The notes under the pieces are model-generated. The model worked only from the letters and a program-made list of their open reading frames with translations, had not been told where the DNA came from and did not search any database. Source: Amyelois transitella (taxonomy: Eukaryota; Arthropoda; Insecta; Lepidoptera; Pyralidae). Taken from it: 64,000 nt of DNA. Where the stretch lies: assembly GCF_032362555.1 (NCBI RefSeq), contig NC_083536.1:12214001-12278000 (forward strand), given 5' to 3'. The number at the start of each line of letters is the position of its first letter. The stretch's first letter is position 1. The position numbers and the translations under genes were made by a program. This document shows positions 9,006 to 19,165 of the stretch, piece by piece.

Positions 9006-9057
9006 TGTTTATTGGGAATTCTGGGACACAAAAGTGTCCCAGAATTCCCAATAAACA
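9006..9057. repeat. Perfect inverted repeat (24-bp arms, AAAA spacer)
   Basis: Arms 9006-9029 and 9034-9057 are exact reverse complements. The same structure, with one mismatch, is at 39995-40046 beside the second cassette copy, so it belongs to the cassette and predates the duplication. Copies A and B stop matching about 7 bases beyond it (shared CATCTACT). Confidence 0.9.
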
Positions 9058-12000
9058 TCTACTAACTAGGACTGATTTTATGCAAACGCTCGATGATTTA
9101 GCCATAGCTCAAATCTCTTTTGATCCAAAATCAAAACCGGATTACTCCAGTATGAAATCTTTTGACCAACTTTATTGTCATATTAAAGCTTGCGAAAATA
9201 AATACAACTGTAAGATTTCCAGGTGCGATCAAAAGTTTGAATTGTTGAATAAGAAATTACCCCCGCTTAATTTAATATCATTTGATGGTACCCCCACAAA
9301 ATGGTCACTCTTTTATGAAAACTTTAAGAGTTTAATTCACGAAAATCCCCGCTTGACGGATGCGGAGAAGGTTCAGTATCTGGTAGGCAAACTAACAGGT
9401 AAAGCCCTAACAGTATGTTCCGGTATACCTCCCACGTCAGACAATTATTTGATTATTTGGAACGCGCTTTTGAAGAAATACCAAGATATCAGAGTCCAAG
9501 CGTCATTTTATATTGACCAAATGATTAATTTTAAGACTGGCCAATCGCTTGATACATTCTTGGAGCAATTTTGCTCGGCCGAATCTGCGTTACGCAGATT
9601 AAAAATCGATAACTTGTCCGATTATATTTTTACGCATATAGCACTCAATAAACTTGACAAAGAGACAGTAAGGTTATTTGAGCAAATGCATTCATGTGTT
9701 GAGATACCTACTTTTTCTCAGATAACGCAATTTGTCAATCATCAAAACAAGATACAAACGCTTCGTTCGTCTGCCTATACTATGAACAAAACGCTACCCT
9801 CGAACGCTAATAAAAATACTAACAAAAATAAAGCAACGCATAATTATTTCGCTAACACCGATCAGATAAATATCAAAACAGACATACGTAATTCTAATTC
9901 TAAAAACTCACTATCTTACAATTGTTTGATATGCAATTCTCAACCTTCACACGCATTGTATAAGTGTCAATATTTCTTGAATCAGACTCCAGTTTCCAGA
10001 AATAATTTAGTCACTAAGTACAATTTTTGTATTAATTGCCTCGGATTTCATAATATTGCAGTCTGTCGTTCTCAACGTAACTGTAATATTTGTCAGCAAA
10101 GACATCATTCATTGTTGCACATGCATGATACTCAAAGTGCTATCACACCGTCTAGTCACAAGGCGACGTCAGTGAGCTATCCGTCTCACTCGCACGCACC
10201 GTATTCAGCCCCTGTTGCCGATACGCTCACACAGTCGAATTCTATGCAGCAAGTACACGCAGACTCGAATACGCGCGCAAATTTAAATAATATTGCGCTG
10301 TCGGTTGTTACTTCGTCTCGTTGTAATGAGCTAGGTAATACCGTTGTTTTACCTACTGCTTCCGTTTATGTTTTTAATAAGAATAAGCGACATAATTTAC
10401 GTCTATTTTTAGATTGTGGATCTATGAGCCACTTCATCACAAAATCTTGCTGTGATCGATTAAATTTAAAAATAACTCCCGCTTCCTCCTCGATTAAAGG
10501 TATCGGTCAGACCGAAAGTGTATCATACGGAGTCACTACTCTGAAATTCCATTCCCGTTTCGATCCTATGTGTTCGTATGATATAGTTGCGCGTGTTATT
10601 GACTCGATCACCGACCACCTACCCAACTATGAGTTAGATATTTCTAAATTAACTCACTTTAGTGACTTACCAATGGCTGACTATAATTACCACACGCCCG
10701 GCGAGGTGGATTGTTTAATTGGTAACGAGCTCTTCCCGTTTCTGTTAGGAAGTGACAAAGTGACTTCACCGCATTCTTCCGTAGTTGCGTTAGAAACTAC
10801 TCTTGGATATGTAGCCATGGGTAAGGCTGCTGTTACGCGCATCAAGCCCTGTCGCAATGCTAATAATAAAACTTTCTTTTGTTTTACTGAACAAACCTCA
10901 ACGCTAGAATCAATTACTCAACGCTTTTGGGAACTCGACAATGTCCCTCATAAAATTCATATGAGCCCTGACGATCAGGCCTGTGAAGAAATCTTCAAGT
11001 CAACTTATTCTCGAGATAGTACCGGTCGTTATACTGTGCATCTCCCGTTTAAACATAATCCTTCAGAATTAGGAAATTCTCATTTTATCGCTAAACGCCG
11101 TTTACTGAATTTAGAGAAAAAACTTGATAGTAATCCTGATTTACGTACAAATTACAACGACACTTTGCAAAGTTATATTGATAAAGGTTACTTATCTAAG
11201 GTTGAAAATGCATCGTCAGATGATAGCTCTTATTATATTCCGCACAGAGCTGTTTATCGCCCCGACAAACTCACTTCGAAAACTCGTATCGTTATTGACG
11301 CCAGTAGTAAAACTACTAGTGGAAAGTCCCTTAATGACCTTCTTTATACAGGTCCAAATTTACAGACAAGTATATTTGACCTTTTATTAAATTTACGCAT
11401 GTTCTCTGTGGCCCTATCTGCAGACATTGAAAAGATGTATTTTCAATTGAAACTTACTCCCACTCATCACGTTTTTCAACGTATTTTATATCGATTCGAT
11501 TCTAGATCTGATATCGATACATTCGAGTTCAATCGTGTATCTTTCGGTATATCAAGTTCCCCTTACCTTGCCATGAGAGTCATTCGCCAGCTAGCTGCCG
11601 ATAGCCGCGATCAATTTCCTCTCGCCGCCACAGAAGCTGAAACTCACATGTACATGGATGATTTCATCACATCTATGGATGGCGTAGACGTCGCTCTAAA
11701 GGCCAAGTCCGAGTTGATCCAAATGTTTGCCTCTGGTGGTTTTAATCTCACGAAGTGGATTTCTAATAGTCCCGACCTCTTGGACAAGTCGTCCGCAATG
11801 CAAAGTGAAGACGTCATACAATTTGATACTAACGCTTCAACTCCACATAAGATAGTAGGAATGCAGTGGTTACCTACTACTGATCATTTTCAATTCTCAA
11901 CGAACGCTGATATGCAAGAGTGCACCAAGCGCTTCATTCTCTCGATTACTGCGCGCTTGTTCGACCCATTAGGGCTACTAGGCCCGGTGGTCACATACAT

Positions 12001-14740
12001 GAAACTGCTCGTTCAAGAATGCTGGATGGCTGGCCTTGATTGGGACGATCCAGTGCCTCCCGCGATCTTAAATAAATGGACACAGTTTCATAATGAACTT
12101 GCTTATCTAGAACAAATAAAAATTCCGCGACATGTCGGATTACGTTCTCCGCATGTCATTCTTCTAGGTTTCGCAGACGCAAGTGAAAGGTGCTATGGCG
12201 CTAATGTGTACATTCGCGTTAGTCAAGACTCATACTCACCCGGCTCTGTCCACTTGCTCGCTTCTAAGTCTCGCGTAGCTTCACTATCTAAAATGCCACT
12301 CGCACGACTAGAGCTGTGCGCCGCTCTTCTTCTCGCTAACCTTCTAGACGCCGTTAGACATACTCTTTCTCAGAGATGTCATATCAACGAAATATACTCG
12401 TTTTCAGATTCATCTGTGGCGCTTACGTGGATTCATTCTCCGCCGTATAAATTCCATACATTTGTGGCTAATAGAATTACTGAGATTAACTCAAAACTTC
12501 CCGCTAAGCATTGGTTTCATGTAAAAGGCATTGAAAATCCCGCAGATATTATATCTCGCCCTGTAACGCCTAAAGCTCTAGTCAACAATCAATTTTGGTT
12601 TAATGGTCCCGATTGGCTAAGCCTTAGTTGTTCGGATTGGCCATTGAAACCTTTTACGATTAATCCTAATGGTTGTTTAGGAAATTTAGAGACTAAAACA
12701 ATAAGTTTAGTCGTTCAAAGTCCTGAAGATATTCAGACTTCTCATCCAATTGAAATTATGGCTGAAAGAATTTCAAACTGGTTGAAATTATTACGCTCGG
12801 TTGTTTATATGTTACGTTTTATACAAAAATTAAAATCTCAACAACCTATTTCTGTACAAGATTTAGAATTTTCTGAACTTTATATAATCCGCTTTGTTCA
12901 AAATAAGCATTTCTCTAAAGAAATTACCGCTTTGCGAAATGGGAAATTATCTGATAGTTCTCTACTCAAGTTAAACCCTTTCATCGACAAGGAAGGCCTT
13001 CTAAGAGTCGGTGGGAGATTATCAAACTCTGAACTCGATTTCGGTCAAAAGCATCCCATTTTATTACCTTCTAAAAATTTAATAACTCAATTGATTATTG
13101 ATTATTATCACGTAACTAACCTTCATACAGGACCTTCACTATTACTCGCTCTTATAAGACAAAAGTTTTGGATACTATCCGCCAGAAACTTAATTCGTCA
13201 ACGCGTACATAAATGCAATATTTGTTTCAAACTTAAACCGAAATTCACTTACCCTCGCATGGGAGATTTACCTACCTTTCGCATTTCAAAAGTTAAGTGT
13301 TTCGTTAACACTGCTGTAGATTATTTAGGCCCCTTTTTTATTACACATATTCGACGCCGTGGAATCAAAAGCCACAAGGCATATGTTTGTCTATTTGTGT
13401 GTCTCGCTACCAAGGCGTTACATTTAGAATTAGTTTCTGATCTCAGTTCAGAATTGTTTGTCGACGCTTTCAAACGCTTTATAAGTAGAAGAGGTCCGGT
13501 TTCTATGATCTATAGCGATGGCGGAACCAACTTTATCGGCGCTAAACGAAAACTTAGTGAAATTTATGATTTATTACAGTCCACAACTCACCAAAATTAT
13601 ATCAGTAATTATTTATTGACAAATAAAATTCAATTTAAACATAGCCCGCCGTACGGTCCTCATTTTAACGGTCTAAGTGAGGCTAATGTTAAGAGTGTTA
13701 AAACTCATATACTCAAAACTGTAGGCTCTCAGATCTTAACTTACGAAGAATTCACAACTGTCTTAGTTCAAATAGAGGGTTTGCTGAACAGTAGACCCCT
13801 TTGTGTGCTAGGTACTGAACCTGAAGCAACTGCTCTCACTCCAAATCATTTTTTAAATGTTACTCCTATAAAATTTCTTCCCGCTGAAAATTACCTTGAA
13901 TCGCCTGATAATCGCTTATCACGTTATCAATTGTTATGTAAACTCACGCATGATTTCTGGCGTCGTTGGAGCCAGGAATATCTCACTTCCCTTCAACAAA
14001 GAGAAAAATGGACTAAGTCCTCAGAAAATATAAAACTGGGTACTGTAGTCATACTCAAAGACAATAATACGCATCCTCATTGTTGGCCCCTGGGAGTCAT
14101 TACAGATGTTTACCCGGGTAAAGACAATATAGTTCGAACCGTCAAGGTTCGCACTTCTTCTGGGAGTTACATACGTCCAGTAATCCGGGTTTGCCCATTG
14201 CCTACTCAGTAAATATTATTTCCTAGATTTATATATTTTAGGTTGTAAGTTTTAATTTTTTTTGTTATTACTTACGTATCTACTAAAAAACTTGCAATTG
14301 TATTCATTCCTAGTTCCTGTATGTTGTTTCATGTAATATAGAGGAAACCTCTAGGCCGGCAGACTTGTCTTCGCCAATTATTTATTTTTTAATATATTTT
14401 TTATAAACGCAACACTACATACACGCACTCTTTCACGCACGCACTCAATCCTATTCCTGTCCCACTCTCACTCCTTTCAAAAATGTCAAAATAATTTAAA
14501 AAGAAAACGTTCTAATTCGTCTCCGCGCGCAACTGCACCGCTCTCTGCATCGGTTGTGAATATTCGCAAAATTCATCAAAGACGCTAAAACTTTATTAAT
14601 TACGCACCCCGGGGTTAGTTTGTGAAGTGCAGTGATTTGTGTTTCCCAAAAACTACCCTTTGGATCGTGGAAGATACCGGCGCTGGACGAGAGCTCGAGT
14701 TACGGATCAAAGGTACTCCTTGTCCATATCCTTCCGCGAC
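9058..14740 (+). mobile_element. BEL/Pao LTR retrotransposon lacking a 5' LTR
   Basis: One long gag-pol frame with the Pao/BEL order protease, RT, RNase H, integrase and a C-terminal DUF5641-like domain, followed by a probable 3' LTR. No matching LTR precedes the gag start: the element joins the virus-like cassette directly at about 9063. So the 5' LTR and leader are missing (truncation or rearrangement). Confidence 0.85.
9080..14212 (+). CDS. BEL/Pao gag-pol polyprotein
   Basis: 1710 residues from ATG 9080; the same frame is open upstream to 8984 but that part is the flanking palindrome. Gag has a DUF1759-like region (LNLISFDGTPTKWSLFYENF) and cysteine knuckles (YNCLICN, CINCLGFH). The protease region reads LDCGSMSHFI near residue 445, with DCG in place of the usual D-S/T-G. 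RT has the YMDDF box near residue 858. RNase H has LLGFADASERCYGANV. The integrase has HHCC and DDE residues (VDYLGP, YSDGGTNFIG, LSEANVKSVK). The C-terminal LGTVVILKDN segment is typical of the family. The frame is uninterrupted. Confidence 0.9.
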   Translation: MQTLDDLAIAQISFDPKSKPDYSSMKSFDQLYCHIKACENKYNCKISRCDQKFELLNKKLPPLNLISFDGTPTKWSLFYENFKSLIHENPRLTDAEKVQYLVGKLTGKALTVCSGIPPTSDNYLIIWNALLKKYQDIRVQASFYIDQMINFKTGQSLDTFLEQFCSAESALRRLKIDNLSDYIFTHIALNKLDKETVRLFEQMHSCVEIPTFSQITQFVNHQNKIQTLRSSAYTMNKTLPSNANKNTNKNKATHNYFANTDQINIKTDIRNSNSKNSLSYNCLICNSQPSHALYKCQYFLNQTPVSRNNLVTKYNFCINCLGFHNIAVCRSQRNCNICQQRHHSLLHMHDTQSAITPSSHKATSVSYPSHSHAPYSAPVADTLTQSNSMQQVHADSNTRANLNNIALSVVTSSRCNELGNTVVLPTASVYVFNKNKRHNLRLFLDCGSMSHFITKSCCDRLNLKITPASSSIKGIGQTESVSYGVTTLKFHSRFDPMCSYDIVARVIDSITDHLPNYELDISKLTHFSDLPMADYNYHTPGEVDCLIGNELFPFLLGSDKVTSPHSSVVALETTLGYVAMGKAAVTRIKPCRNANNKTFFCFTEQTSTLESITQRFWELDNVPHKIHMSPDDQACEEIFKSTYSRDSTGRYTVHLPFKHNPSELGNSHFIAKRRLLNLEKKLDSNPDLRTNYNDTLQSYIDKGYLSKVENASSDDSSYYIPHRAVYRPDKLTSKTRIVIDASSKTTSGKSLNDLLYTGPNLQTSIFDLLLNLRMFSVALSADIEKMYFQLKLTPTHHVFQRILYRFDSRSDIDTFEFNRVSFGISSSPYLAMRVIRQLAADSRDQFPLAATEAETHMYMDDFITSMDGVDVALKAKSELIQMFASGGFNLTKWISNSPDLLDKSSAMQSEDVIQFDTNASTPHKIVGMQWLPTTDHFQFSTNADMQECTKRFILSITARLFDPLGLLGPVVTYMKLLVQECWMAGLDWDDPVPPAILNKWTQFHNELAYLEQIKIPRHVGLRSPHVILLGFADASERCYGANVYIRVSQDSYSPGSVHLLASKSRVASLSKMPLARLELCAALLLANLLDAVRHTLSQRCHINEIYSFSDSSVALTWIHSPPYKFHTFVANRITEINSKLPAKHWFHVKGIENPADIISRPVTPKALVNNQFWFNGPDWLSLSCSDWPLKPFTINPNGCLGNLETKTISLVVQSPEDIQTSHPIEIMAERISNWLKLLRSVVYMLRFIQKLKSQQPISVQDLEFSELYIIRFVQNKHFSKEITALRNGKLSDSSLLKLNPFIDKEGLLRVGGRLSNSELDFGQKHPILLPSKNLITQLIIDYYHVTNLHTGPSLLLALIRQKFWILSARNLIRQRVHKCNICFKLKPKFTYPRMGDLPTFRISKVKCFVNTAVDYLGPFFITHIRRRGIKSHKAYVCLFVCLATKALHLELVSDLSSELFVDAFKRFISRRGPVSMIYSDGGTNFIGAKRKLSEIYDLLQSTTHQNYISNYLLTNKIQFKHSPPYGPHFNGLSEANVKSVKTHILKTVGSQILTYEEFTTVLVQIEGLLNSRPLCVLGTEPEATALTPNHFLNVTPIKFLPAENYLESPDNRLSRYQLLCKLTHDFWRRWSQEYLTSLQQREKWTKSSENIKLGTVVILKDNNTHPHCWPLGVITDVYPGKDNIVRTVKVRTSSGSYIRPVIRVCPLPTQ

Positions 14741-14744
14741 ACCA
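14213..14744 (+). repeat. BEL 3' UTR and probable 3' LTR
   Basis: A purine-rich stretch with GGCCGGCAGACTTGTC near 14352-14368 resembles the BEL polypurine tract/LTR start. A TATA-like AATATATTTTTTATAAA follows at about 14390. With no second LTR in the window the borders cannot be proved, and part of the right side could belong to the neighbouring gypsy-2 element. Confidence 0.45.
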
Positions 14745-15111
14745 GGCACCATTTGCCATAAATAAATATATGTGGCACCATTTGCCATAAATAAATATAT
14801 TTGGCACCATTTGCCATAAATAAATATATTTGGCACCATTTGCCATAAATAAATATAGTAGGCACCATTTGCCATAAATAAATATATGTGGCATCATTTG
14901 CCATAAATAAATATATTTGGCACCATTTGCCATAAATAAATATATTTGGCACCATTTGCCATAAATAAATATGTTTGGCACCATTTGCCATAAATAAATA
15001 TAGTAGGCACCATTTGCCATAAATAAATATATTAGGCACCATTTGCCATAAATAAATATATGAGGCACCATTTGCCATAAATACTCGTTAATATATTGGG
15101 CACCATTTGCC
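14745..15111. repeat. 29-bp minisatellite, 13 copies
   Basis: The core GGCACCATTTGCCATA recurs at 14745, 14774, 14803, 14832, 14861, 14890, 14919, 14948, 14977, 15006, 15035, 15064 and 15099. The period is exactly 29 bp until the last unit (35 bp). Each core contains a small inverted repeat, GGCA-N5-TGCC. It lies between the BEL 3' end and the gypsy-2 pol stop, so it may lie within an LTR or 3' UTR. The open frames through it are by-products of the repeat. Confidence 0.95.
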
Positions 15112-15155
15112 ATTACCTAAAAATGTATATACTATATTGCGAATATAACATAAGA

Positions 15156-17699
15156 CTAATCAGAATCGTCAGTATTAGACTCCTCTTGAAGCAACGCATC
15201 ATGTGGCCTATTAAAACTTACCCAAGGACGAAGCTTATCAACCGCTACAACTGTAGTATACTTTTTATTCCCCTTTTTAGATAAAGGGGTATCCTCTACT
15301 TGGTAACGGTCGTGTTCGTAAATATTAGTGATCCTATAAGGCCCTTGAAATTTAGGTATTAATTTTTTGCTACTCCCGGTGGCTGGAATTTGCCGTTCAA
15401 TCCTTACTAAATCCCCTACCTTATACTGCATGGGTTTACAGCGTGACTTGTCAAAATAGTTCTTCTGAGCTTCTTGATTTTCATTTACATGTTTTCTGAT
15501 CGCGTCCCTTATTTCATGAATATCACGATTTTGGGATTTTGTGACTTCATCAAGTGCATTTATTAGCTTACTGTCACCAAGCCCTCGTGGGCGTAACCCA
15601 AATAGAGCTTCAGCTGGTGTACAATTTATGCCCTTATTTAGGGTATTATTTATACCCCATTGAACGTCAGGGAGATGTTCATCCCACTTGTTCTCGGCAG
15701 AGCCAACTCCCTTAGCAGTCAAAGAGTCTAATATAACCCTATTGTACCGTTCTACTTGCCCATTAGCCCTTGGGGTGGCAACAGCATTAAGAATATGTTT
15801 TATGCCCTTTTCAGATATAAAAGTCTTAAAACTCTGACTAGTAAAAGAAGAACCTCTATCAGAGATGACTCGTCTTGGTACCCCAAAAATACTAAAATAT
15901 TCTTTTAAAACTTTGATTGAGGTGCCGGATTTTGTATTGCGAACCGCTTTCAAATATAAAAACCGGGTAAAAGCGTCAATCACCACTAAAATATACATAT
16001 TGCCCTTACTGGAGCGAACAAATGGCCCTACATGGTCAAAATGTAGGGTATCGAATGGTTTTTGAACTTTTTCTATTGGGTGTAAAAATCCTTGTCGCTT
16101 ACCGCCTGCTGTTTTTGAGTATGCGCACTCTAAGCAGGAGGAAACATACTTCTTAACAAACTGACGCATTTTAGGGAACCAATAACTAGCCTTTATTTTC
16201 TCTAAAGTTTTATCCAACGCAAAGTGGCCAATATCGTCATGGTTTCCCTTAACGACTTGCCATCTGACACCTTGAGGCACAACCCATCTATCGCCATCCG
16301 GCGTAATACGAAACAGTTTGCCATTGCTTATTTTATAATTAGATTTTATGTCTGACACATTTTCAAGATCAGGGTCTTTAAGTATACTAATAATACGTTG
16401 AATTTCTGAGTCAGCACTCTGAACTGTTACAAGCCAGTCAGTATCTGTACTGATTATTAACATATTACTCTCAAGTTTATTTAAAGGGATAGATGGATTG
16501 CGACTCAATGCGTCCACATGACTCATTGAGTTTCCCGCTCTATAATGAATATCAAAATCGTACTCCTGCATCTGTGTCCACCATCTGGCTACTCTGGGTA
16601 ACATGTCTCGTTTTGAGAATGTAAGTCTTAATGAATTGCAATCAGTTATAATTTTGAAATGAATGCCAAATAAATAAATGCGAAACTTTTGGAGCGATGC
16701 TACAACTGCCAATATCTCAAGGTCATAAGAACAGTATTTTTGCTCTTCCGGAGAAGTCTGCCTACTGTAATAGGCCACAGGTTGAAGGAGCCCATTATTA
16801 TTCTTTTGAAGGAGTATACCAGCCACACCTATTTTACATGCATCAGTGTGGAGCTCAGTTTCAGCGGAAGGACAATACAGAGCCAAAATAGGTTTGCTGG
16901 TTAGTGCAGATTTTAAAGAATCAAAAGAAGTTTGTTGATCTGAACCCCAAATCCAGATAGAGTCTTTTTTGAGTAATTGGGTTAACGGTTTCGCAATTAT
17001 CGAGAAACCTTGGACAAACCTTCGAAAAAAGCTAGCTAGGCCGAGGAACTGGCGTACGGCATGCTGATTTGATGGAACTGGAAATTCTTTTACTGCTTGA
17101 ATTTTTGAAGATCCTGGTCTGATACCGTCCTTTGAAACTTCAAAACCAAGATAGTCTACACTGTTACCAAAAAATAAACACTTACTAAGTTTAAGTGTAA
17201 GACCAGCATTGTACAATAATTTTAGTACGTTTTCTAGTCGGTTCATCCCATTTAAAACATCATGGGACGGGATGATTATATCGTCTAGATAAGCTAGAGC
17301 CTCGCGATGCCGAAGGGTTCCAAGGACCTGATGCATCATGCGTTGGAAAGTAGCAGGGGCATTTGCCAATCCAAAAGGCATTCGGTTAAATTCGAAATGC
17401 CCTTCGGGAGTGACAAATGCGGTTTTATTTTTATCTTGTTCTTGTACTGGAATCTGATAGTAACCAGATGCCAAGTCCAAGGTGGTAAAACAGGTATGAC
17501 CAGCTAGAGCATCTAATTGGTCATCAATAAGCGGCATAGGATAATTTTCACGGGAAGTCTTTTTATTTAATGCTCTATAGTCTATGCATAATCTATAATC
17601 ACCGGTTTTCTTTTTGACTAATATTACAGGACTTGCGTAGGGGGACGTAGAAGGTCTAATAATATCGTTATTAAGAAGTTCATTAACTAAGTCTCTCAT
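15156..17699 (-). CDS. gypsy-2 reverse transcriptase, RNase H and integrase
   Basis: 847 residues. RT: LCIDYRALNKKT, FTTLDLASGYYQIPV and the catalytic AYLDDIII. RNase H: ELHTDACKIGVAGIL. Integrase: HHCC module (HDDIGHF...CLEC), then DDE residues in LHFDHVGPF, VISDRGSSFTS and GQVERYNRV. A C-terminal KVGDLVRIER/GPYRI module follows. The frame is intact. RT sequence begins before the first Met: the upstream ORF ends in VVYRPYR and this one continues after a one-base offset, so this is the larger part of a broken pol. Confidence 0.9.
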   Translation of the reverse strand: MRDLVNELLNNDIIRPSTSPYASPVILVKKKTGDYRLCIDYRALNKKTSRENYPMPLIDDQLDALAGHTCFTTLDLASGYYQIPVQEQDKNKTAFVTPEGHFEFNRMPFGLANAPATFQRMMHQVLGTLRHREALAYLDDIIIPSHDVLNGMNRLENVLKLLYNAGLTLKLSKCLFFGNSVDYLGFEVSKDGIRPGSSKIQAVKEFPVPSNQHAVRQFLGLASFFRRFVQGFSIIAKPLTQLLKKDSIWIWGSDQQTSFDSLKSALTSKPILALYCPSAETELHTDACKIGVAGILLQKNNNGLLQPVAYYSRQTSPEEQKYCSYDLEILAVVASLQKFRIYLFGIHFKIITDCNSLRLTFSKRDMLPRVARWWTQMQEYDFDIHYRAGNSMSHVDALSRNPSIPLNKLESNMLIISTDTDWLVTVQSADSEIQRIISILKDPDLENVSDIKSNYKISNGKLFRITPDGDRWVVPQGVRWQVVKGNHDDIGHFALDKTLEKIKASYWFPKMRQFVKKYVSSCLECAYSKTAGGKRQGFLHPIEKVQKPFDTLHFDHVGPFVRSSKGNMYILVVIDAFTRFLYLKAVRNTKSGTSIKVLKEYFSIFGVPRRVISDRGSSFTSQSFKTFISEKGIKHILNAVATPRANGQVERYNRVILDSLTAKGVGSAENKWDEHLPDVQWGINNTLNKGINCTPAEALFGLRPRGLGDSKLINALDEVTKSQNRDIHEIRDAIRKHVNENQEAQKNYFDKSRCKPMQYKVGDLVRIERQIPATGSSKKLIPKFQGPYRITNIYEHDRYQVEDTPLSKKGNKKYTTVVAVDKLRPWVSFNRPHDALLQEESNTDDSD

Positions 17700-17719
17700 A
17701 ATTTCTTTCTCCTTTATAG

Positions 17720-19165
17720 CTAACGATAAGGACGATAAACAACAGGACTGTTATCGAGTAGATTAATTTTCATTTCTGTAACATTACAATTACCCAATTC
17801 TGACGTATTAAATGCGAAACATTTGCGGTATCGATTAAGCAATGTTAACAATTGAGTAACTTCGTTTGGAGTCAAATCTTTTCCTACCTTCAAATCGGTT
17901 TCACGTATAGGATTAAAAGGAGGATCCCGTGAAATAACTTGCATTACACGATGTGAACTATCCTCATGAGCGACTCTACCACGAGCAATCAAATGGTCTT
18001 TACTAATTTGAACTGGTTTAGCTGATAAGGAATTTATAGCGATTTTGCCTCTTCCATTATTAAACTTATAGAGGCCAGAGAGTACACTATAATGACAATC
18101 AGATTTGGTACACAAGTAACCTTCTATAAACAGATCACCCTCAAAGATGGGTTTAGTGATTACATCTATAATACTAATAGCAGATACTGCGATGTCATCT
18201 TGGCAATAAATATTAAATTTGATTTTATTCATTTTTTTATTCAGTTCGGAAAATTTTAAATATTCGTTTGTCTTTTCCATAAATATATGCGGTTGTTCAG
18301 TAATAGTTTGACCTACTAATAAAGGAATGTTCATAACATCGTCAGGAACTACGAGCAATTCTACGTCAGCTTTTACGTTGTCCAAAGTGACACATACCGA
18401 AATTTTACCTACGGGTATCACAACGGAGTTTCCAAAACCTCTTAGAGATGGAAGATCGCCAGTAATTATGCTAATACTTCCTAATTTTGAAATTTGTGAT
18501 AGAGCTATCATCGAACACTCACTACCCAAATCAATAAACGATTTAAAGGGAACATCATTGACTAGTACAGTTTTAGAAAATTTATCACCTGGGTTATCGT
18601 TATTGATTACTCGGTTTACCAATTTTTCTTTCGTCACGATTTTAGCATAACAATTTTCTGTGACATGGCCAAATCTAGAACACTTAGTGCATTTCTTTAC
18701 TGGTTGTGTACACTGACTAACTATATGACCCTCTTGCCTACAATTTAAACAGCGAATTGGCTTATCTTTTCCGTTCTGAGGCGGCTGAGTTTGAGGATCT
18801 GTACCTTGTTTGGAATTTTGGAACTTTAACTTCTTATCCATGTGTTGTTTTGTATTTCGAGTATTCCTTAAGTAAGTGAGTAATAAATCCAGATCCTGAT
18901 ACTGAGCCGCCTCCGCACCTAATCTAACTGATCTGTCATCGATTCCATGAAGCACACATTCCACTGCCCGCTTCCCGGTGATACCGCAACGGTTAATTAA
19001 TGAAATTTTATCGTAAAAATACTCTTCAAGCGAGTCACCAAAACGGGCACGCTTGGCGAGCATATCGCTCAACATCTGGCCATAGTTTTCATCAGACGGA
19101 AATGCAGCCAAAAGTTTTGCTTGCCATTCTTGCCAAGTATAAAGGACGGTTTGAAGACCTTCGTA
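17720..19165 (-). pseudogene. gypsy-2 gag C-terminus, CCHC knuckles and protease (frame broken at both ends)
   Basis: 463 residues are readable from Met 19111, and the frame is open back to the in-frame TGA at 19166-19168. It has two classical CCHC knuckles (CLNCRQEGHIVSQC and CTKCSRFGHVTENC), then a protease region with FIDLGSECSMI. The DLG variant occurs in some insect gypsy proteases (recollection). The C-terminus reaches the start of RT (VVYRPYR) and stops at TAG. In the shifted frame the RT N-terminus continues, so one base loss or a -1 event separates the two. Confidence 0.8.

Noticed and set aside
14745-15111. CRISPR-like array (regular repeats)
   Set aside because: Whole units are repeated without unique spacers, and the DNA is animal. 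It is a minisatellite.
14615-15113. Three overlapping open frames with repeated MANGA-YIYLWQMVP units
   Set aside because: They are translations of the 29-bp minisatellite in all minus frames; 29 is not a multiple of 3, so the same peptide phases cycle. No start context or homology.
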